A stretch of DNA of 64,000 nucleotides, from the NCBI GenBank assembly GCA_037039925.1, contig JAXRKP010000961.1, forward strand, positions 1-64,000, written 5' to 3'. Of this stretch, positions 46,615-59,200 are shown one piece after another (the first letter of the stretch is position 1; every line of letters begins with the position of its first letter). A program made the translations under genes and the position numbers. The notes under the pieces were generated by a model, which was given only the letters and a program-made list of their open reading frames with translations, was not told the origin of the DNA and ran no database searches. Source of the stretch: Doris montereyensis. Its lineage: Eukaryota > Mollusca > Gastropoda > Nudibranchia > Dorididae.

Positions 46615-47136
46615 CGCTCTAAACCGCCTTAGACCGCTGCCTACCGCCCTAGACCGCTTTCAACCGCTTCGAACCGTTTCGAACCGTTTCGAACCGTTTC
46701 GAATGTTTCGAATGTTTCGAACCCCTTCTAACACCTTCTAACCCCTTCTAACCCCTTGTAACCCCTTCTAATCCATTCTTACCGCTTTTAACCGCTTTTG
46801 ACCACTTGTAACCGCTTCTAACCGCTTCTAACCGCTTTTAAACTGCTTCCCACCGCTTTTATACAGCTTCCTACAGTTTCCTACCGCTTTTATACAGTTT
46901 CCTACAGTTTCCTACAGCTTCCATATGCTTTTAACCGCTCTTTACCGCTTTCTACATAGAGCTTTTTACCGCTTCCTAACGCTTCCTACCGCTTTGATAC
47001 AGCTTCCTACAGTTTCCTACAGTTTCCTACAGCTTCCATATGCTTTTAACCGCTTTTAACCGCTCTTTACCGCTTTTATCGCTCCTTACCGCTTTTCACA
47101 GCTTTCTACAGTTTCCTACCGCTTCTAACCGCTCTA
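46615..47136 (+). repeat. Bridge, TTCGAACC, CCCTTCTAA and ACCGCTT / TACAGCTTCC blocks (second copy)
   Basis: Matches 28,831-29,350, sharing GCTCTAAACC, CCCTTCTAACACC, CCCTTGTAACC and TTCCCACCGC. Confidence 0.93.
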
Positions 47137-47160
47137 ATCCTTCCTCATCCCTCCCCATGG
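47137..47160 (+). repeat. C-rich junction motif before TATCG array (copy 7)
   Basis: Shares the TCCTTCCTCATCCC variant with 29,351. Confidence 0.9.
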
Positions 47161-49585
47161 CCTATGTTATCGCTGCCTATGGCCCTTTATCCCTGCCTAT
47201 AGCTCTTTATTGCGCTGCCTATGGCAGTTTATCGCGCTGTCTATGGCTCTTTATTGCGCTGCCTATGGCTTTTTATCGCGCTGCCTACGGCTGCCTGCCT
47301 ATCACAGCCTCTCACAGCCTATCACAGCCTATTACAGCCTATCACAGCCTATTGCAGCCTATCGCTCTTTATCGCTGCCTATCGCTCTTTATCGCTGCCT
47401 ATCGCTCTTTATCGCTGCCTATCGATCTTTATCGCTGCCTATTACTCTTTATCGCTGTCTATCGCTCTTTGCTGCTGCCTATCGTTCTTTATCGCAGCCT
47501 ATCGCTCTTTATCACAGCCTATCGCTCTTTATCGCAGCTTACCGCTCTTTATCGCAGCCTATCGCTCTTTATCGCAGCCTATCGCAGCCTATCGCAGCCT
47601 ATCGCAGCCTATCGCAGCTTATCACAGCCTATCGCAGCCTATCGCTCTTTATCGCTCTTTATCGCAGCCTATCGCTCTTATTGCTCTTTATCGCTCTTTA
47701 TCGCAGCCTAGCACTCTTTATCGCTCTTTATCAGCATCGCAGCCTATCGTAGCCTATCGCTCTTTATCGCTTTTTATCGCTCTTTATCGCAGCCTATCGC
47801 AGCCTATCGCAGACTATCACAACCTATCGCAACCTATCGCAGCCTATCGCAGCCTATCGGAGCGTATCGCAGCCTATCGCAGCCTATCACAGCCTATCGC
47901 TCTTTATCGCAGCCTATCGCTCTTTATCGCAGCCTATCGCTCTTTATCGCAGCCTATCGCTCTTTTTCGCTTTTCGCACTTTATCGCACTTTATCGCTCT
48001 TTCTATCGCAGCCTATCGCTCTTTTTCGCTGCCTATCGATCTTTATCGCTGCCTATCGCAGCCTATCCCTCTTTATCGCTCTTTATCGCTCTTTATCGCA
48101 GCTTACCGCTCTTTATCGCAGCCTATCGCTCTTTATTGCCGCCTATCGTAGCCTATCACCACCTATCGCAGCCTATCGCAGCCTATCGCTCGTTATCACT
48201 CGTTTTTCGCTCTTTATCGCTCGTTATCGCTCGTTATCGCTCTTTATCGCTCTTTATTGCGCGTTATCGCTCTTTATCGCTTTTCATCGCTCTTTATCGC
48301 CTTTTATCGCTCTTTATCGCCCTTCATCGCTCTTTATCGCTCTTTATAACTCTTTATCGTTCTTTATCGCTCTTTATCGCTCTTTATCGCTCTTTATCGC
48401 TCTTTATCGCCTTTTATCGCTCTTTATCGCTCCTTATCGCTCTTTATCGCTCTTTATCGCTTTTTAACGCTCTTTAACCCTCTTTGTCGGTCTTTAACGC
48501 TTTTTATCACTATTTGTCCCTCTTTATCGCACTTTATCGCTCTTCATCGCAGCCTATCGCACCCTATCGCAGCCTATCGCTCTTTATCGCAGCCTATCGC
48601 TCTTCATCGCACTTTATCGCACTTTATTGCACTTTATCGCACTTTATCGCTCTTTATTGCTCTTTATCGCAGCCTATCGCTCTTTATCGCAGCCTATCGC
48701 TCTTTATCGCAGCCTATCACGCATTAGCGCAGCCTATCCATCTTTATCGAAGCCTATCGCGCTTTATCGCAGCCTATCGCTCTTTATCGCAGCCTATCAC
48801 TCTTTACAGCAGCCTATCGCTCTTTATTGCAGCCTATCGCTCGTCGCAGCCTATCGCTCTTTATCGCAGCCTATCACAGCCTATCGCAGCCTATCACAGC
48901 CTATCGCAGCCTATCACAGCCTATCGCAGCCTATCGCAGCCTATCGCAGCCTATCACAGCCTATCACAGCCTATCGCAGCCTATCGCTCTTTTTCGCTGC
49001 CTATCGCTCTTTCTTGCTGCCTATCGCAGCCTATCGCTCTTTATCGCAGGCTATCGCTCTTTATCGCAGCTTACCGCTCTTTATCGCAGCCTATCGCTCT
49101 TTATCGCAGCCTATCGCAGCCTATCGCAGCCTATCGCAGCCTATCGCTCTTTATTGCCGCCTATCGTAGCCTATCATCACCTATCGTAGCCTATCGCTCG
49201 TTATCTCTCGTTATCGCTCTTTATCGCTCTTTATCGCGCTTTATCGCTCTTTATCGCTCTTTATCGCTCTTTATCGCCTTTTATCGCTCTTTATCGCCCT
49301 TTATCGCTCTTTTTCGCTCTTTATAGCTCTTCATCGTTCTTTATCGTAGCCTATCGCTCTTTATCGCTCTTTATCACTCTTTATCGCTCTTTATCACTTT
49401 ATCGTTCTTTTACCGCTTTTTATCGCTCTTTATCGCTCTTTATCGCTCTTTATCGCTCTGTATTGCTCTTTATCGCTCTATCGCTCTTTATCGCAGCCTA
49501 TCGCAGCCTATCGCACCCTATCGCAGCCAATCGAACCCTATCTCAGTCTATCGCAGCCTATCACTGCGTATCGCTGCTTATAACT
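47161..49585 (+). repeat. TATCGCAGCC / TATCGCTCTT array (right type, second copy)
   Basis: Matches 29,373-31,797 in length and variant order (TTTGCTGCTGCCTATCGTTC at 47,468). Small differences are phase-changing, for example TTTATCAGCATCGCAGCC near 47,728 and TTTTTCGCTTTTCGCAC near 47,965. Confidence 0.94.
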
Positions 49586-50694
49586 CTCGATTGCTCTCAA
49601 TCGCTCCGAATCGCTCTCAAACGCTCTCAATCGCTCTCAATCGCTCACAATCGCTCTCAATCGCTCACAATCGCTCTCAATCGCTTCCAATCGCTCTCAA
49701 TCGCTCTCAATCGCTCTTAATCGCTCTTAATCCGTCTTCATGGCTCTTAATCCGTCTTAATCCGTTTTTATTCGCTCTTAATCCGTTTTAATCGCTCTTA
49801 ATCCCTCTTAATTGCCCTTAATCCGTCTTATTCGTTCTTAATCCGTCTTAATCGCTCTTCATCCGTCTTAATCGCTCTTAATCGCTCTTAAACCGTCTTA
49901 ATCGCTTTTAATCCGTCTTAATCGCTCTTAATCCGTCTTAATCGCTCTTAAGCCGTCTTAAACGCTCTTAATCCGTCCTAATCCGTCTGAATCCGTCTTA
50001 ATCGCTCTTAATCCGTCTTAATCCGTCTTAATCCGTCTTAATCCGTTCTTAAAACGTCTTAATCCGTCTTAATCCGTCTTAATCCGTCTTAATCCGTCTT
50101 AATCCGTCCTAATCCGTCTTAATCAATCTTAATCCGTCTAATTCCGTCTTAATTGCTGTTAATCGCTTTTAATCCGTCTTAATCGCTCTTAATCCGTTTT
50201 AATCCTTGTTAATCCGTCTTAATAGGTCTTAATCCGTCTTAATCCGTCTTAATCCGTCTTAATTCGTCTTAATCACTCTTAATCCCTCTTAATCCCTCTT
50301 AATCACTCTTAATCACTCTTAATCCGTCTTAATCCGTCTTAATCCGTCTTAATCCGTCTTAATCCGTCTTAATCCGTCTGAATCCGTCTGAATCCGTCTT
50401 AATCCATCTTAATCCGTCTTAATCCGTCTTAATCCGTCTTAATCCGTCTTAATCCGTCTTAATCCGTCTTAATCGCTCTTAATCGCTCTTAATCGCTCTT
50501 AATCCGTCTTAATCCGTCTTACTCCGTCTTAACCCGTCTTAATCCCTCTTAATCCCTCTTAATCCCTCTTAATCCCTCTGAATCGCTCTTAATCGCTCTT
50601 AATCGCTCGTAATCGCTCTTAATCGCTCTAAATCGCTCCTTATCGCTCCCTACAGTTCCTTATCGCTCTCTATCGCTGCATATCGCTGCCTATC
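49586..50694 (+). repeat. CTCAATCGCT, TTAATCCGTC and TATCGCTCCC blocks (second copy)
   Basis: Matches 31,798-32,865, about 40 bp longer. Marker CATGGCTCTTAATCCG is at 49,739 and TTAATTGCTGTTAATCGC near 50,151. Confidence 0.94.
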
Positions 50695-51409
50695 GCGCTA
50701 GATCGCCTTAGACCGCTATCTACCGCCCTAGAACGCTTTCAACCGCTTCGAACCGTTTCGAACCGTTTCGAACCGTTCTGAACCGTTTCGAACCGCTTAT
50801 AACCCCTTCTGTCCCCTTGTAACCCCTTTTAACCCCTTCTAACCACTTCTAACCCCTTCTAATCCATTCTTACCGCTCTTAACCGCTTGTAACCGCTTGT
50901 ACCCGCTTGTAACCGTTTCTAACCGCTTCTAACCGCTTTAAACCGCTTCCTACCGCTTTTATACAGCTTCCTACAGTTTCCTACCGCTTTTATACAGCTT
51001 CCTACAGTTTCCTACCGCTTTTATACAGCTTCCTACAGTTTCCTACCGCTTTTTATACAGTTTTCCTACAGTTTCCTACAGCTTCCATCCATTTTTATCC
51101 ACTTTTAACCGCTCTTTACCGCTTTCTACATACATGTTTTTACCGCTTCTAACGCTTCCTACCGCTTTGATACAGCTTCCTACAGTTTCCTACAGCTTTC
51201 ATATGCTTTTAACGGCTTTAAACTGCTCTTTACCGCTTCTAACCGCTCCTTACCGCTTTTTACCGCTTTCTACAGTTTCCTACCGCTTCTAACCGCTTCT
51301 AACCGCTTCTAACCGCTTTATATCGCTTTCTACAACTTTTATACAGCCTCCTAAAGTTTCCTACCGCTTTTATACAATTTCCTACAGTTCCTACAGCTTC
51401 CATCCGCTT
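50695..51409 (+). repeat. Bridge to long ACCGCTT / TACAGCTTCC block (second copy, about 100 bp longer)
   Basis: Shares GCCCTAGAACGC with 32,866. It is about 100 bp longer, at least partly because the TACCGCTTTTATACAGC unit group is present in more copies (50,950-51,060). Confidence 0.93.
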
Positions 51410-51963
51410 TTAACCCCATTGAACCCCATTGAACCCCATTGATCCTCATTGAACCCCATTGAATCCCATTGAACTCCATTAAACCCCATTAAACCCTTTG
51501 AACTCCATTGAACCCCATTGAACCCTATTAAACCCCATTGAACCCGATTGAACCTAATTGAACACCATTGAACCCCATTAAACCCCATTACACCCCATTA
51601 AACCCCATTGAACCCCATTAAACCCCACTAAATCCCATTAAACCCCATTAAACCCCATTGAACTCCATTCAACCCCATTCAACCCCATTCAACCCCATTC
51701 AACCCCATTCAACCCCATTCAACCCCATTCAACCCCATTCAACACCATTCAACCCCATTCAACCTCTTTGAACCCTTTTCAACCCCTTTCAACCCCTTCG
51801 AACCCCTTCGAACCCCTTCGAACCCCTTCGAACCCCTTTGAACCCCTTTGAACCCCTTTGAACCCCTTTGAACACCTTTGAACCCTTTGAACCCCTTTGA
51901 ACCCCTTTGAACCCCTTTGAACAACTTCGAACCCCCTTCGAACCCCTTCGAAACCCTTCAAAC
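51410..51963 (+). repeat. CCCCATTGAA / CCCCATTAAA / CCCCATTCAA then CCCCTTTGAA block (second copy)
   Basis: Matches 33,481-34,030. A uniform run of CCCCATTCAA lies at 51,666-51,740, with CCCCTTTGAA units from about 51,765. Confidence 0.93.
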
Positions 51964-52328
51964 CGCTTCTAACCGCTTCTAACCGCTTTTTACCGCTTTT
52001 TTACCGCTTTTTTTTAAGGCTTCTTACTTCTTTTTTACAGTTCTCAATCGCTCTCAATCGCTCTCAATCGCTCTCAATCGCTCTCAATCCCTCTCAATCC
52101 CTCTCAATCCCTCTCAATCCGTCTCAATCCGTCTAAATCCATCTCAATCTGTCTCAATCTGTCTCAATGTGTCTCAATCCGTCTCAATCCGTCTCAATCC
52201 TCTTAATCCCTCTTAATCGCTCTTAATCCCTCTTAATCCATCTTAATCCCTCTTAATCCCCCTTAATCCCTCTTAATCGCTCTTAATCGCTGCCTATGGC
52301 TGCCTATCGCTGCATATCGCTGCCTATC
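51964..52328 (+). repeat. Short ACCGCTTTTT, CTCAATCCGT, TTAATCCCTC and TATCGCTGCC blocks (second copy)
   Basis: Matches 34,031-34,380, with a longer T run (TTTTTTTTAAGGCTTC near 52,010). Confidence 0.92.
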
Positions 52329-52836
52329 GCTCTAGACCGCCTTAGACCGCTGCCTACCGCCCTAGACCGCTTTCAACCGCTTTGAACCGTTTCAAACAGT
52401 TTCGAACCGTTTCAAATGTTTCGAATGTTTCGAACCCCTTCTAACCCCTTCTAACCCCTTCTAACACCTTCTAACCCCTTTTAATCCATTCTCACCGCTT
52501 TTAACCGCTTTTAACCACTTGTAACCGCTTGTAACCGCTTCTAACCGCTTCTAACCCTTTTAAACTGCTTCCTACCGCTTTTATACAGCTTCCTACAGTT
52601 TCCTACCGCTTTTATACAGTTTCTTACAGTTTCCTACAGCTTCCATATGCTTTTAACCGCTCTTTACCCCTTTCTACATAGAGCTTTTTACCGCTTTGAT
52701 ACAGCTTCCTACAGTTTCCTAGTTTCCTACAGCTTCCATATGCTTTTAACCGCTTTTAACCGCTCTTTACCGCTTTTACCGCTCCTTACCGCTTTTTACA
52801 GCTTTCTACAGTTTCCTACCGCTTCTAACCGCTCTA
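52329..52836 (+). repeat. Bridge, TTCGAACC, CCCTTCTAA and ACCGCTT / TACAGCTTCC blocks (second copy)
   Basis: Matches 34,381-34,788 but retains an extra segment of about 100 bp (TTTCTACATAGAGC near 52,671), which the first copy lacks. Confidence 0.92.
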
Positions 52837-52858
52837 ATCCCTCCCCATCCCTCCCCAT
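52837..52858 (+). repeat. C-rich junction motif before TATCG array (copy 8)
   Basis: CCCTCCCCATCCCTCCCCAT followed by AGCC, the variant shared with 34,789. Confidence 0.9.
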
Positions 52859-55800
52859 AGCCTATGGCTCGTTATCGCTGCCTATGGCCCTTTATCGCTG
52901 CCTATGGCTCTTTATTGCGCTGCCTATCGCCTACAGCTGCCTGCCTATCGCAGCCTCTCACAGCCTCTCACAGCCTATTACAGCCTATAAAAGCCTATCG
53001 CAGCCTATCGCTCTTTATCGCTGCCTATCGCTCTTTATCGCTGCCTATCGCTCTTTATCGCTGCCTATCGCTCTTTATCGCTGCCTATCGCTCTTTGCTG
53101 CTGCCTATCGTTCTTTATCGCAGCCTATCGCTCTTTATCGCAGCCTATCGCTCTTTATCGTAGCTCACCGCTCTTTATCGCAGCCTATCGCTCTTTATCG
53201 CAGCCTATCGCAGCATATCGCAGTTATCGCAGCCTATCGCAGCTTATCACAGCCTGTCGCAGCCTATCACTCTTTATCGCAGCCTATCGCTCTCTATCGT
53301 AGCTCATCGCTCTTTATCGCAGCCTATCGCTCTTTATCGCAGCCTATCGCAGCATATCGCAGTCTATCGCAGCCTATCGCAGCTTATCACAGCCTGTCGC
53401 AGCCTATCACTCTTTATCGCAGCCTATCGCAGCCTATCGCAGCCTATCGCTCTTTATCGCTTTTTATCGCTCTTTATCGCAGCCTATCGCAGCCTATCAC
53501 AGGCTATCGCAGCCTATCACAACCTATCGCAGCCTATCGCAGCCTATCGCAGCCTATCGCAGCCTATCGGAGCCTATCGCAGCCTATCGCAGCCTATCGC
53601 TCTTTATCGCAGCCTATCGCTCTTTATCGCAGCCTATCGCTCTTTATCGCTCTTTATCGTCTTTATCGTCTTTTATCGCTCTCTATCGCCCTTTATCGTT
53701 CTCTATCACTCGTTATCACTCTTTATCGCTCTTTATCGCGCTTTATCGCTCTCTATCACTCGTTATCACTCTTTATCGCTCTTTATCGCGATTTATCGCT
53801 CTTTATCGCTCTTTATCGCTCTTTATCGCTCTTTGTCACCTTTTATCGCCTTTTATCGCTCTCTATCTCCTTTTATCGCTCTTTATCGTTCTTTATCGCT
53901 CTTTATCGCTGTTTATCGTTCTTTATTGCTCTTTATTGCTCTTTATCGCTCTTTATCGCTCTTTATCGCTCTTTATCGCTCTTTATCGCTTTTTATAGCA
54001 GTCTATCGCTCCTTATCGCTCTTTATTCCTTTTTATAGCAGCTTATCGCCCTTTATCGCTCTTTATCGCTCTTTATCGTTCTTTATCGTTCTTTATCGCA
54101 GCCTATCGCTCTTTATCGCTTTTTATCGCTCTTTATCGCTCTTTATCGCTCTTTATCGCTCTTTATCGCTCTTTATCGCTCTTTATCGCTCTTTATCGGT
54201 CTTTATCGCTCTTTATCGCTCTTGATCGCTCTTTATCGTCTTGATCGCCTTTTATCGCTCTCTATCGCCCTTTATCGCTGTCCATCGCTCGTTATTGCTC
54301 TTTATCGTTCTTTATCGCTCTTTAACGCTCTTTATCGCTCTTGATCGCTCTTTATCGTCTTGATCGCCTTTTATCGCTCTCTATCGGCCTTTATCGCTCT
54401 CTATCGCTGGTTATCGCTCTTTATCGCTGTTGATCGCTCTTTATCGTCTTGATCGCCTTTTATTGCTCTCTATCGCCCTTTATCTCTCTATCGCTCGTTA
54501 TCGCACTTTATCGTTCTTTATCGCTCTTTATCGCTCTTTATCGCTCTTTATCGCTCTTTATCGGTCTTCATCGCTATTTATCGCCTTTTATCGCCTTTTA
54601 TCGCCTTTTATCGCTCTCTATCGCCCTTTATTGCTCTTTCATCGCTCTTTATCGCTCTTTATCGCAGCCTACCGCTCTTTATCGCTTTTTCTCGCTCTTT
54701 ATCACTCTTTCTCGCTCTTTCTCGCTCTTTATCGCTCTTTATCGCTCTTTATCGCTCTTTATCGCTCTTTATCGCAGCCTATCGCTCTTTATCGCTCTTT
54801 ATCGCTCTTTATCGCTCTGTATCGCTCTTTATCGCTCTTTATCGCTCTTTATCGCTTTTTATCGCTCTTTATCGGTTTTTATCGCTTTTTATCGCTCTTT
54901 AACGCCTTTTATCGCTCTTTATGGCTCTTTCTTGCTCTTTATAGCTCTTTATTGTTCTTTATCGTTCTTTATCCTGCAGCCTATCGCTCTTCATCGCTCT
55001 TTATCACTCTTTATCGCTCTTTATCGCCTTTTATCGCTCTTTGTCGCTCTTTATAGCTCTTTATTGTCCTTTATCGTTCTTTATGGCAGTCTATCTCTTT
55101 ATCGCTCTTTATCGCTCTTTACCGCTCTTTATCGCTCTTAATAGCTCTTTATCGCTCTTTATCTCTTTTTATAGCAGCATAGCGCTCTTTATCGCTCTTT
55201 ATCGCTCTTTATCGATCTTTATCGTCTTTATCGCCTTTTATCGCTCTTTATCGCTCTTTATCGCTCTTTATCGTTTTTTATCGCAGGCTATCGCCTTTTA
55301 TCGTTTTTTATCGTTTTTTTATCGCTCTTTATCGCTCTTTATCGCTTTTTATCGCTCCTTATCGCTCTTTATCGCTTTTTATCGCTCTTTATCGCTCTTT
55401 ATCGCTCTTTATCGCTCTTTATCACCTTTTATCGCTCTCTATCGCCCTTTATCGCTATTTATCCTCTTTATCCTCGTTATCGCGCTTTATCGCCCTTTAT
55501 CGTTCTTTATCGCTCTATCGCTCTTTATCGCAGCCTATCGCTCCTATATCGCTCTTTATCGCTCTTTATCGCAGCCTATCACTGTTTATCGCTCTTTATC
55601 GCTCTTTATCGCAGCCTATCGCACTTTATCGCAGCCTATCGCACTTTTTTGCACTTTATCGCTCTTTATCGCTCTTTATCGCTCTTTATCGCTCTTTATC
55701 GCTCTTTATCGCTCTTTATCGCAGCCTATCGCTTTTTATCGCTCTTTATCGCAGCCTATCGCTCTTTATCGCTCTTTATCGTCTCTATCGCCTTTTATCG

Positions 55801-56220
55801 CTCTCTATCGCCCATTATCGCTCTCTATCGCTCGTTATCACTCTTTATCGCTGTTTATCGCGCTTTATCGCGATTTATTCGTCTCTATCACTCTTTAACA
55901 CTCTTTATCGCCTTTTATCGCCTTTTATCACTCTCTATCGCCCTTTATCGCTCTTTCTCGCTCTTTATCGTTCTTTATCGCACTTTATCGCACTTTATCG
56001 CTCTTTATCGCTCTTTATCTCTCTTTATCGCCTTTTATCGCCTTTTATCGCTCTCTATCGCCCTTTATCGCTCTTTATCGTTCTTTATCGCAGCCTATCG
56101 CTCTTTCTCGCTCTTTATCGCTTTTTATCGCTCTTTATCGCTTTCTCGCTCTTTCTCGCTCTTTATCGCTGTTTATCGCTCTTTATCGCTTTATCGCTCT
56201 TTATCGCTCTTTATCGCTCT
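52859..56220 (+). repeat. TATCGCAGCC / TATCGCTCTT array (right type, second copy)
   Basis: Leader shortened as at 34.81 kb, then the same succession: TATCGCAGCC-rich to about 53,640, then TATCGCTCTT with TCGCCTTTTATCGC clusters. ATCCTCGTTATCGCGC at 55,470 equals 37,021; TCGCAGGCTATCGCC at 55,281 equals 36,811. An internal tandem duplication near 53,165-53,420 repeats the CATATCGCAG...GCCTGTCGC segment. Confidence 0.94.
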
Positions 56221-59200
56221 TTATCGCAGGCTATCGCAGCTTTATCGCTCTTTATCGCAGCTTTATCGCAGCTTTATATCGCACCATTTATCGCCTTTTA
56301 CCGCCTTTTATCGCTCTTTATCGCTCTTTATCGCTCTTTATCGCGCGTTATCGCTCTTTATCGCTCTCTTTATCGCTCTTATCGCTTTATTGCTCTTTAT
56401 CGTCTTTATCGCTCTTTATCGCTTTTATCGCTTTTATCGCTATCGCCATTTTTATCGCTCTTTATCGCTCTTTATCGCTCTTTATCGCTCTTTATCGCTC
56501 TTTATCGCTTTATCGCTATTTATAACTTTCCTCGCTCTTTATCGCTCTTTATCGCAGCTTATCGCTCTTTATCGCTTTTATCGCTCTTTATCGCTCTTTA
56601 TCGCTCTTTATCGCTCTTTTATCGCTATCTCTATCTCTTTATCGCTCGCTTTATCGCTTTTTATCGCTTTTCTCGCTCTTTATCGCTCTTTATCGCTCTT
56701 TATCGCTCTTTATCGCTCTTTATCGCTCTTTATCGCTCTTTATCGCTCTTTATCAGCCTATCGCTTTATCGCTCTTTATCGCAGCTTTATCGCTCTTTAT
56801 CGCTCTTTATCGCTCTTTATTGCTCTTTATCGCTCTTTATCGCTTTATCTCTTTATCGCTCTTTATCGCTCTTTATCGCTCTTTATCGCTCTTTATCGCA
56901 GCCTTTATCGCTCTTTATCGCTCTTTATCGCGCTTTTATCGCTCTTTATCGCTCTTTATCGCGCTTTATCGCTCTTTATCGCTCTTTATCGCTGTTTATC
57001 GCTCTTTATCGCTCTTTATCGCTCTTTATCGCTCTTTATCGTTCTTTATCGCTCTTTATCGCTCGTTATCGCTCTTTATCGCTGTTTATAACTCTTTATC
57101 GCTGTTTATCGCTCTTTATCGCTCTTTATCGCTCTTTATCGCTCTTTATCGCTCTTTATCGCTCTTTATCGCTCTTTATCGCAGCCTATCGCTCTTTATC
57201 GCTCTTTATCGCTTTTATCGCTCTTTATCGCTTTTTATCGTCTTTATCGCTCTTTATCGCTCTTTATTCTTTGTCGCCTTTTATCGCTCTCTATCGCCGT
57301 TTATCGCTCTCTATCGCTCTTTATCGCTCTCTATCGCTCTCTATCGCGTTTTATCGCGCTTTATCGCTCTTTATCACTCTTTATCGCTCTTTATCGCCTT
57401 TATCGCTGTTTATCGCTCTTTATCGCTCCTCATCGCTCTTTATCGCTCTTTATCGCTCTTTATCGCTCTTTATCGCTCTTTATCGCTCTTAATAGCTCTT
57501 TATCGCTCACTATCGCTCTTTATCGCTCTTTATCGCTTTTTATCGCTATTTATCGCTCTTTATCGCTCTTTATCGCTCTTTATCGCTCTTTATCGCTCTT
57601 TATCGCTCTTTATCGCTCTTTATCGCTCTTTATCGCTCTTTATCGCTCTTTATCGTTCTTTATCGCTCTTTATCGCTCTTTATCGATCTTTATCGCTTTT
57701 TATCGCTCTTTATCGCTCTTTATCGCTCTTTATCGCTCTTTATCGCTCTATTGCTCTTTATCGCTCTTTATCGCTCTTTATCGCTCTTTATCGCTCTTTA
57801 TTTTATCGCTCTTTATCGCTCTTTATCGCTCTTTATCGCTTTTTATCATCGCTTTATCGCACTATCGCTCTTTATCGCTCTTTATCGCTCTTTATCGCTC
57901 TTTATCGCTCTTTATCGCTCTTTATCGCTCTTTATCGCTCTTTATCGCTCTTTATCACTATTTATCGCTTTTATCGCCTTTATCGCTCTTTTATCGCTCT
58001 TTATCGCTCTTTATCGCTCTTTATCGCTCTTTATCGTTCTTTATCGCTCTTTATCGCTCTTTATTGCGTTCTTTATCGTTCTTTATCGCTCTTTATCGCT
58101 CTTTATCGCTCTTTATCGCTCTTTATCGCTCTTTATCGCTCTTTATCGCTCTTTATCGCAGCCTATCGCTCTTTATCGCTCTTTATCGCCTTTTATCGCT
58201 CTTTATCGCGCTCTTTATCGCTCTTTATCGCTCTTTATCGCTCTTTATCGCTTTATCGCTCTTTATCGCTCTTTATCGCTTTTTAGCAGCCTATCGCTCT
58301 TTATCGCTCTTTATCGCTCTTTATCGCTCTTTATCGCTCTTTATCGTCTTCATCGCCTTTTATCGCTCTCTATCGCCCTTTATCGCTCTTTATCGCTCTT
58401 TATAGCTCTTTATTGCTCTTTATCGCTCTTTATCGTTTTTTATCGCAGGCTATCGCTTTTTATCGTTTTTTATCGTTCTTTATCGCTTTTTATCGCTCTT
58501 TATCGCTCTTTATCGCTCTTTATATCGCTCTTTATCGTTCTTTATCGCTTTTATCGCTCTTTATCGCTCTTTATCGCTCTTTATCGCTCTTTATCGCTCT
58601 TTATCGCTCTTTATCGCTCTTTATCGCTCTTTATCGCTCTTTATTGCCTTTATCGCCTTTTTATCGCTCTTTATCGCTCCTCGCTCTTTATCGCTCTTTA
58701 TCGCTCTTTATCGCTCTTTATCGCTCTTTATCGCTCTTTATCGCTCTTTATCGCTCTTTCATCGCTCTTTATCGCTCTTTATTGCTCTTTATATATCGCT
58801 CTTTATCGCTCTTTATCGCTCTTTATCGCAGTCTATCGCTCTTTATCGCTCTTTATCGCTCTTTATCGCTCTTTATCGCTCTTTATCGCTCTTATCGTTC
58901 TTTATCGCTCTTTATCGCTCTTTATCGTCTTTATCGCCTTTTATCGCTCTTTATCGCTCTTTATCGCTCTTTATCGCTCTTTATCGCTCTTTATCGCTCT
59001 TTATCGCTCTTTATCGCTCTTTATTGCTCTTTATCGTTTTATCGCTCTTTATCGCTCTTTATCGCTCTTTATCGCTCTTTATCGCTCTTTATCGCTCTTT
59101 ATCGCTCTTTATCGCTCTTTATCGCTCTTTATCGCTCTTTATCGCTCTTTATCGCCCTTTATCGCTCTTTATCGCAGCCTATCGCTCTTTATCGTCTTTA

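Larger units (their letters stand above)
24850..56200 (+). repeat. 18-kb higher-order repeat: two direct tandem copies
   Basis: An overlay. Paired landmarks (first/second): 25,201/43,726; 28,211/46,014; 28,831/46,615; 29,351/47,137; 31,951/49,739; 32,866/50,695; 34,381/52,329; 34,789/52,837; 37,021/55,470. Offsets run from about 17.8 to 18.5 kb. Copy-specific variants are shared pairwise (CCTTCCTC, CATAGCC, TAGAACGC, TAAACCGCC). Copy 1 runs from about 24.85 to 43.37 kb and copy 2 from there to at least 56.1 kb. Confidence 0.92.
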
